DNA from: Impatiens glandulifera
Taxonomy: Eukaryota; Streptophyta; Magnoliopsida; Ericales; Balsaminaceae
Direction of reading: 5' to 3'
DNA length: 64,000 nucleotides
NCBI RefSeq assembly: GCF_907164915.1
Contig: NW_025919140.1
Span: 1,218,680-1,282,679 of the forward strand
The notes under the pieces are model-generated. The model was not told the origin of the DNA, made no database searches, and saw only the letters and a list, made by a program, of their open reading frames with translations. The translations under genes were made by a program, and so were the position numbers. Every line of letters starts with the position of its first letter. The stretch's first letter is position 1. Shown piece by piece: positions 56,794-64,000 of the stretch.

Positions 56794-57806
56794 AGGTGCA
56801 TCAGACTTGGCTAACTTAGACGTATTCTAAGCAGGCTAATTATACATGTTACATAGTTAAACATTGAGGTCTAACGGGTAGTCTAATGGGTAACGTAGTT
56901 AGACGTTGGCATCTATCTCCTTTAGACAAGTCTGAAGTGATACATAGTTAGACGTTGCAGTCTAACAAATACGTAGTTAGACGTTGGGGTCTAACTCCAT
57001 TAGACATGGTAGTCTAATGTGTAACGTAGTTAGACGTTGACGTCTAACTCTTTCAGACAAGTCTGAAGTGGTAAGTAGTTAGATGTTGCAGTCTAACATA
57101 TACATAGTTAGACGTTGAGGTCTAACTCCATTAGACGTGGTAGTCTAATGGGTAACGTAGTTAGACGTTGCAGTCTAATAGATATATTGTTAGACGTTGA
57201 AGTCTAACTCTATAAGACGTGGTTGTCTAATGGGTAACGTAGCAAGACGTTGCCGTCTAACTCATTTAGACAAGTCTGAAGTGATGCGTAGTTAGACGTT
57301 GTAGTCTAATAGATACGTAGTTAGACATTCATGTCTAACTCTATTCACAAGCTTACTCTTGCCAAATTGATTTCTTACATATTCCAAGTTCAAGAGAGAA
57401 AGAATCAAAATACTGTCTAGCTGTGAGAATATTTTTCATAATATTGTAAGTTGAATAGAGGTTGTTTTGTTCAAAAGAGTGTTATCTAGTTTAGTAAATT
57501 GTATTTGATTGAAAGAATTTAGTGAAATCATTACGGTTATGGAAGAAAGGGGTGACGTAGGAGGGTTTTCTCCAAACATCCATAAACAACTTCCTGTATT
57601 CTTTACTTTCTGTCATTCATATTTAATTGGTTCAAAGCTTCAAATCCGAAGAACACTACCGCCCTTGAAACCGTTTTAAGAGTTCGAAGGATTTGTGAAT
57701 AATAGAAATAGATTTTAACTTCTAACAGATTTAAAATCGAATTGTTTATCGTAAGCCATTATCAATAGCCAGACCCTACACTCTATTGCTAGCACTGATC
57801 CTATCA
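56794..57806 (+). repeat. Split D-type LTR, second part
   Basis: Continues from 51323 and ends CTGATCCTATCA. Holds a palindrome array and the GGGGTGACGTAGGAG block at about 57549-57592. The hairpin left arm here is mutated (ATTACGG against CTTCCGG), so the stem is lost. No TATA box is evident; U3 appears shortened after the array. Confidence 0.8.
56812..57345. repeat. Palindrome array in U3, split LTR
   Basis: Tandem units with GTTAGACGTTGNNGTCTAAC palindromes and single TCTAATGGGTAACGTA or GATACGTA linkers; about nine to ten units in two alternating lengths. Confidence 0.83.
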
Positions 57807-57944
57807 ATTGTGTTGGGTCAAATTATTTTGACTAAGTGTTGAAATAATTTAACCACTGAGATTTTGATGATGAAATGAATTATGAGTTTTAATGCATGTG
57901 TATTGAAACAATATTTTATAAGACTTGGCTCTAATGAGAGACAT

Positions 57945-58820
57945 TAGACCGATTTTGGCAGTTAGATGCATAGAATTAGACGTACAGTCTAACTCATCAA
58001 AGTTAGACGTGTAGTCTAATGAATGCATAGAATTAGATGTACAGTCTAACTCATAGGAGTTAGACGTGTAGTCTAATGAATGCATAGAATTAGACGTACA
58101 GTCTAACTCATCGGAGTTAGACGTGTAGTCTAATGAATGCATAGAATTAGACGTACAGTCTAACTCATCGGAGTTAGAAGTGTAGTCTAATGAATGCATA
58201 AAATTAGAAGTAAGTCTAATATACACGGAATTACACGTAAGTCCAATGTGTTCGAAATTAGACGTACAGTCTAACTCATCGGAGTTAGACGTATAGTCTA
58301 ATAGACATGTAATTAGATGGATGGTCTAATAGATATTCGGAGTTAGACGTGTAGTCTAACATATTTTAAATTAGACAGATAGTCTAATTTATGCGGAATT
58401 AGACGTACAGTCTAACTCATCGGAGTTAGACGTGTAGTCTAATAAATAGTGAAAGTTAGGCGTGCGTCTAACTCCTTCAGACAAGTTTGAGGTAGAACCG
58501 GAATTAAACGTGCAGTCTAACTCAGTGGAGTTAGACCTGCAGTCTAATGGTTATTGGATAATTAGACGTGAAGTCTAATTAGTGAAAGTTAGACGTGCGT
58601 CTAACTCCTTCAGACAAGTCTGAGGTAGAACCGGAATTAGACATGCAGTCTAACTCAGTGGAGTTAGACATGCAGTCTAATGATTATTGGATAATTAGAC
58701 GTGAAGTCTAATTAATAAAAGTTAGACGTGCGTCTAACTCCTTCAGACAAGTCTGAGGTAGAACCGGAATTAGACGTGCAGTCTAACTTAGTGGAGTTAG
58801 ACGTATAGTCTAATGGTCTA
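57945..58820. repeat. Palindrome array in U3, element F LTR
   Basis: About 18-20 units. Left part: units near 57 bp with GAATTAGACGTACAGTCTAAC and GGAGTTAGACGTGTAGTCTAA pairs. Right part: a 121-bp higher-order unit repeated three times that adds CTTCAGACAAGTCTGAGG. Confidence 0.88.
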
Positions 58821-59486
58821 ATAGACGTTTTTATTAGAATGAGATGTTTGATTTTATTAAACTGATTTTACAATCCGTCTAACTGAAATACATCTAATGC
58901 TCAGCTTAAGTAGTATGCTTGAAGCTAGCATTTCACCTAACCACGTGCTATAGTTGTACCCTACTCCTGCTCTACTTTCTAGTGAAGATTATTACAATAG
59001 CTATATACAACCAACCAAGGAATGCCACGTAAGAGAATTTTCCTCACATTACTTGTTTTGCAGGTAAATCCCTGATGGAATATTCGGCGCACTACCAGTG
59101 ATGTACGGCCACGATCCTTGTGCTCAGATCCTACTATGTACAATGGAGGCTTTCCAATGGAAGAGTGCCACGTATCATTCTAAAAGATTCGACCGTTAGC
59201 TCCTGCTCAATATTTAACAAATCTAAAGGACAACGGACAATCGGCCTTAACAAGCACAACTGCTAACCTTACGAACTTGCCAATATTGAGAGAATTCAAG
59301 CCTTTGAATATTCATACTGTGAAGCTGCTTTCTAATTGTACTGTGTGTGAATCAAGAGAGATCTAGAATCAAAACACCTTTAGCTGAGTGATATTCTTCA
59401 TCTTGTAATTAAATAGAAAGTGTTCTGTTCAATAGTGAGCTAAGTGTGTGTCAACTATATTTGATTCGAATCATATTATATTGCTT

Positions 59487-59542
59487 CCTTCCGGTGGTTG
59501 GAAGAAGGGTGACGTAGGAGAGTTTCTCCGAACATCCATAAA
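59487..59542 (+). promoter_or_regulatory. Conserved hairpin block, element F LTR
   Basis: CCTTCC, loop GGTGGTT, GGAAGAAGG, then GGTGACGTAGGAG and CTCCGAACATCCATAAA. Confidence 0.75.
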
Positions 59543-59766
59543 CAAACTGATGTGTTCTTTCATTTATGTCATCTTTTCATATTTCATCTTGTGCTTCAAA
59601 CCCAAGTAAACAATTCCACCTTGAATCTATTTCTAGTGTTTACAAGTGTTTGCGTAGAATAGAAAGCGAATTAAATCCCTAACAGGATTTTTTTCAAACC
59701 ATTTTTCATAAGCCTTCATCCTTAGCCAGACCCCCATCTCTATCGATAAAGCCGATCATATCAAAT

Positions 59767-59778
59767 TGGTATCATAGC
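59767..59778 (+). other. Primer binding site, element F
   Basis: TGGTATCATAGC, one mismatch from the iMet site (T for G at position 9). Confidence 0.85.
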
Positions 59779-59814
59779 GTCGTTTTCTATTCTCATGCAA
59801 CAAGAACCTGAATC

Positions 59815-60968
59815 ATGTTTGTCGTCAACCAAATTATTGTGCTCTCAAAAGAAAACTATGATTATTGGATGATGAGAATGCAAGCTCATTTGGCTGCCCT
59901 TGATTGCGACATGTGGAACGTCATCACTAATGGTCCTATAAAGATTGAGAAGCCAAGATGTAACTGGACAACCGAAGATAAGATGATAAACAATCTAGAT
60001 TATGTCTCCAAACAGGTCTTGCTCAATTCGATCAACATGAATATATTTAGTGAGATCAAGTCTTGCTCCTCAACTAAAGAAAATGGGAGAAACTTATTCA
60101 AATCTATTGTTGTAATGTTCAAACAAAAAAGAAGAGACCATAGCAGAAGGTTCTTGTGAGTGTTGAAAATAAGTCCAAGTGGGCTGATAGCGATTCAGAG
60201 GACTCATCTAGAGAAAGTGATAACGAAGTTATCACATGCTTGATGGCAGACTAAAATTCCAAGGTATTTGACTTCTCCTCAAAAGGTTTTACAAGAGATG
60301 AGTTAACTATTGCACTCAATGACATGGTCATTGAGTACAATAAATTATCAAACTCATTTAATGAAATGAAATCAAAATATGACACCAATAACTTTTTTTC
60401 ATCTCAAGTTTCTGAACAAAATGTTTTTAAAAACAAAGTGAATGAGCTATCATCTGAGAATGAGACGCTCAAAGAAAAGGTTCAAACCCTATCCTCTGAA
60501 AACCAACGTTTGACATATTTGGTCAGTTCATGGACGAAGTCTGGAGACGCTGTTAGACAGCAAATTTATATAATGAGGCCTTCCGGATGCAAATCCGGTT
60601 TAGGATTTAATAGTAATGACTTAGACAAGTTCTACAAGCAGTTAAACTCAACAACAAACAAGTTTAAGCCTATAAACTTTGTCAGGGGAAGCTTAACTGA
60701 AAATAGAACCGATCCAATCTGTGAGGATCTAACATTAAAGGATGAGATGATTCATATTCTGCCAACTGTTAGCGGGCTGAAAGCTAGGAAGAAAGCAGAT
60801 AGCAAGAAGTCTAGGAGTTTTAAACAAAAACCATCATCTAGGGTTAAGGGAACAACTGCTAGCAGAAAGACGACTGTTAAGCCTAAATCATACGCACTTA
60901 TCACTACACAAAAAGGGAACTCTATCAAAATAACTCAAATATGTATTCTTAAGGGACTAATTGATTGA
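59815..60968 (+). pseudogene. gag: Gag, element F, internally deleted
   Basis: N-terminal part to about 60156 (SKENYDYWMMRMQAHLAALD, the Gag domain start). It then jumps to a late acidic segment (SDSEDSSRESDNEVITCLMAD) and a coiled coil (60324-60560, LSSENETLKEKVQTLSSEN). Most of the Gag core and the CCHC knuckle present in B are missing, so a deletion of several hundred bases lies near 60130-60170. The C-terminal basic part (KPSSRVKGTTASRKT) and the GLI...GPK end match A and B; the frame stops near 60966, with a second stop followed by ATG at 60978-60983. Confidence 0.82.
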
Positions 60969-60980
60969 GGACCCAAGTGA

Positions 60981-63900
60981 ATGTGGGTACCAAAAGTTTG
61001 TAAATATGTTTTTGTGTATGTTGACTTCTTGGAGGATTCAGTTTGGTATCTGGACAAGTGATGTTCCAGACACATGACTAGAGATAGACAACTTCTAACT
61101 GAAATAATGGAATGCTCAGGTCCTAAGATCACTTTTGGGGACAACCTCAAGGGTAAGACCATGGGTAAGGGTAATATTATCCATGGTGATCTAACCATCA
61201 ACAACGTGCTACTTGTTGAAAACTTATGTTATAACCTGATAAACATTAGTGAATTATGTGATAATGGATTTTCTGTTGATTTTCAAACTCATGCATGTTT
61301 AGTTAAGGATAAACAGGGCAACGTTCTGTTGACCAGAAGTTGGGTAGGAAACTCTTACAAAATGAACTGAAAAAATGAGATATCTAATCAACTATGCATG
61401 ATTACCAAAACTGATCAAAATTGGCTATGGCATAAGAGATTAAATCATCTTAATTTTAAAACCATTAACAACATTTGTTCACATAATTTGGTTTTTAGTT
61501 TACCTAATTTGAAATTTTTAAAGGACAATGTTTGTCTTTCTTGCCAGTTAGGCAAACAAAGAAAATCATCGTTCAAAAGTAAAGGGAAATCTCGGTCCAA
61601 CCGGTGCTTGGAACTATTATATATGGATCTGTTTGGTCCAATTCCTGTAAAGAGCTTGGGAGGAATGAGATTCACCCTAGTCATTATTGATGATTTTTCA
61701 CGATTTACATGGGTTGTATTTTTGCAATATAAGGATCAGACAGTTGAGAATTTGATTAAGATCTTTAGAAGACTTCATAACCAAATATCTATAAGTATTA
61801 TTCAAATTAGAAGTGATCGGGAAACCGAATTTACCAACAGACGCCTAACTTCCTATATTGAGGAATTTGGTATTAGACACGAGTTGTCTAGTGCCAGAAC
61901 TCTACAACGAAATGGTATTGCTGAGAGAAGTGTTAGAACACTAAAGGAAGCAGCGAGATCGATTCTTGTCGACTCAGGTGTTCCTTAGAAGTTTTGGGCA
62001 GAAGCCATAAACACAACAAGTTATACACAAAATCAGTCAATAATTAACAAACACTTTGACAAAATACCTTATGAACTATTTTATGGAAGAATTCCTACAG
62101 TTTCTTACTTTCGAGTATTTGGGTGTAAGTGTTTCATTCATAACAATGGGAAAGAATATTTGACCTCTTTTGATGCTAAATCAGATGTTGGAATAATGTT
62201 AGGTTACTCCTTAGTTAGTAAGACTTTCAGAGTGTACAATAATCGAACACAAACTGTAGAGGAATTTTTCAATGTTGTTTTTAATGAATCTATTAAAAAC
62301 AATTCTATTGATCCCATCGACCTTGCTAACAAATTAGAAGAGACAAGTCTTGAATCTGATAGTGAGGATGAAGCTCATATCCAAAGGACTTATCTGTCTG
62401 ATCAAGTGGCTGATCCGGTTGAGAATCAACCAAATGTCCAAACTCCAGTTCAACAAGTTGTTGACAGTTCGGACATCACGGAGCCAACTAATCCGACGTC
62501 TAATCCTCTTAGATCAAACTTCATATGGAACAGAAATCATTCACCCAAATTAATAATTGGTAATCCTTACTCTCCTCGTAGGATAAGACGTCAATTATTG
62601 AATGAAATGGCTAACTCTGCCTTTATTTCTCAAATCGAACCCAAGAAAATTGGTGAAGCCGTGCTTGATCTAGATTGGATCAATGCCATGCAAGAGGAGT
62701 TAAACCAATTTGTGAGAAATAAATTGTGGCATCTAACTCCAATGTCGACTGATCAATCAGTCATTGGAACAAGAAAGATTTTTCGAAACAAGCTTAGTGA
62801 AGATGGCTTAGTTGTAAAAACAAAGCCCGGTTGGTTGCTGAAAGGTATAGACATGAGAAGGAATTGACTTTTGAAGAGTCATTTGCTCTTGTGGCCAGAG
62901 GTGAGGCAATCGGAATTTTCATAGCTTATGCATCTTTCAAGAATTTCAAAGTTTTTCAAATGGATGTGAAAAGTGCATTTATAAATGGTTAATTAAATGA
63001 AGATGTTTATGTTGAATAACCCCCCGGTTTCTAGATCATACTTTACCAAATCATGTTTTTAAACTTGACAAAGCCTTATATTATTTGAAACAGGCTCCAA
63101 GAGCTTGGTATGATACTTTGACTAAGTGTTTGTTTGATCAATATTTCATCATTGGCTCAGTTGACAAAACATTGTTCAGATTTGTTAATGACTCTAACAT
63201 TCTGCTCATTCAAGTATATGTTGATGATATTATATTTGGGTCAACTAACCCCAAATTATGTGAGAAATTTTCTAAGCTAATGAAGGACAGATCCGAGATG
63301 AGTATAATGAGAGAATTAACATTCTTCCTCGGCCTTCAAGTTCGTCAACTTGAAATAGGAACTTTCATCAACCAAGTCAAATACACCAAGGAGCTGCTAA
63401 AGAAGTTTGGAATGGAAAGTTGGTCATCTGCAGCCACTCCAATGAGTTCTTCCAGCAAGCTAGACAAAGATGAATTTGAACAAAGTGTAGACATCACTGC
63501 CTATAGAGGAATCATCGGCTCTTTGCTCTATCTTACTTCCAGCCAGCCCGACATCTAGTTTGATGTCAGCGTCTGTGGAAGATTCTAGGCTAATTCTAAA
63601 CTATCTCACTTTATTGTTGCTAAGAGTATTTTGAAATATTTAAAGAGGACTCAAAATGTGGGACTGTGGTATCCGAAGGAATCCAGTTTCAATCTAAAGA
63701 GTTTCTTAGATGTAGATTATGCAGGTTGCAAGATTGATCGAAAAAGCACCAGTGGAACTTGCCAGTTTCATGGTGATCGTTTGATCCCTTGGTTCAGCAA
63801 GAAGTAGACGTCGGTTTTACGTCTACAGCTGAAGTTGAATATCTTGCAATAGGAAGTTGTTGTTCTCAGCTCTTGTGGATTCAACAACAACTGAGGGACT

Positions 63901-64000
63901 AAGAAATTGAAGTAGAAGAATCTCCGATTTTCTGCGACAACACAAGTGCAATTGTCATCACCTACAATCCAGTTATGCACTCTCGGACAAAGTATATCGA
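60981..64000 (+). pseudogene. pol: Copia pol (PR-INT-RT-RNase H), element F
   Basis: In the same frame as gag from the ATG after the stop. In the protease the catalytic DSG reads Asp-Lys-stop near 61056-61064, so it is dead. Integrase at 61398-61988: zinc finger HKRLNH...CLSCQLGK, core DLFGP, VIIDDFSRFTW, then ERSVRTLKEA with a stop after it. RT from about 62600, shifted near 62830, with stops near 62990; the YVDDIIFG stretch is kept (63217-63240). RNase H (DVDYAGCKIDRKSTSG near 63710) has stops and is cut at 64000. More decayed than B. Confidence 0.9.

Larger units (their letters stand above)
57811..59763 (+). repeat. 5' LTR of element F
   Basis: 1953 bp, TGTTGGGTC...CGATCATATCA. It is the longest LTR here because of its array. 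A CCGTTAG box lies near 59197, with a weak AATATTTAA in place of a TATA box. Confidence 0.9.
57811..64000 (+). mobile_element. SIRE-type Copia retrotransposon F (5' part)
   Basis: 5' LTR, primer site, damaged gag and broken pol to RNase H; the window ends inside RNase H, so ORF3 and the 3' LTR are not seen. The LTR is D-type, so F probably carries the D-type ORF3. It starts 4 bp after the end of the split LTR. Confidence 0.9.

Noticed and set aside
57849..58226. Minus-strand ORF with repeated SLDYTSNSDELDC units
   Set aside because: It is a translation of the palindrome array in the F LTR.
1..64000. Endogenous pararetrovirus or true env gene
   Set aside because: The ORF3 products show coiled coils and basic tails but no signal peptide or membrane span that I can see, and no movement or coat protein motifs were found.

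Overview
The window is nuclear DNA of a flowering plant, probably a eudicot. It consists almost entirely of LTR retrotransposons inserted into one another. I found no convincing host gene, tRNA, rRNA or CRISPR. The plant assignment rests on SIRE-type Copia elements with an extra ORF behind pol, a Tat/Ogre-type Ty3 remnant, a chromodomain chromovirus, tRNA-iMet primer binding sites and plant-type TATA boxes. The species cannot be named from the sequence.

Layout, left to right. 1-11132: 3' part of a SIRE-type Copia element (A): end of gag, broken pol, three extra ORFs, and the 3' LTR. 11600-15758: minus-strand Tork/TNT-like Copia remnant. 15759-24276: a patchwork of 3' ends of other SIRE-type elements in both orientations: LTR and ORF3 on minus (15759-18254), a minus LTR piece (18255-18550), ORF3 and LTR of element C on plus (18551-22190), a minus LTR piece (22191-23091), and ORF3 of element D on plus (23092-24073). 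24277-37812: element B, a full-length sister of A with two LTRs, PBS, gag, pol and the same three extra ORFs. It sits 53 bp inside the LTR of D, which resumes at 37813 and ends near 39562. 39563-47517: decayed Tat/Ogre DNA on both strands plus an Ogre-like LTR. 47518-51175: minus-strand SIRE-type 3' end (E). 51176-57806: an LTR split by a young 5.5-kb chromovirus (51324-56793). 57811-64000: 5' LTR, gag and pol of another SIRE-type element (F), cut by the window end.

The most unusual system is in A and B. The region between pol and the 3' LTR holds three diverged copies of one protein module (modules 1, 2 and 3). Each has its own TATA box and short leader, and each has a different upstream control region: module 2 has paired inverted AAAAGTAAC boxes and module 3 has a cluster of E2F-type TTTCCCGC sites. 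This looks like a small captured gene cluster with its own promoters carried by a retrotransposon. Module 2 of element B (32267-33001) is still an open reading frame; the other modules carry stops and frameshifts.

The SIRE-type LTRs share a second layer of structure. A hairpin whose stem sequence changes in both arms lies beside a near-invariant GGGGTGACGTAGGAG block, about 190-260 bp after the TATA box. An AACGG (MYB/MSA-like) box lies just before the TATA box. Several LTRs carry long U3 arrays of short palindromes (TTAGAC...GTCTAA). No alignment or database search was run; family names rest on motifs recognised by eye.
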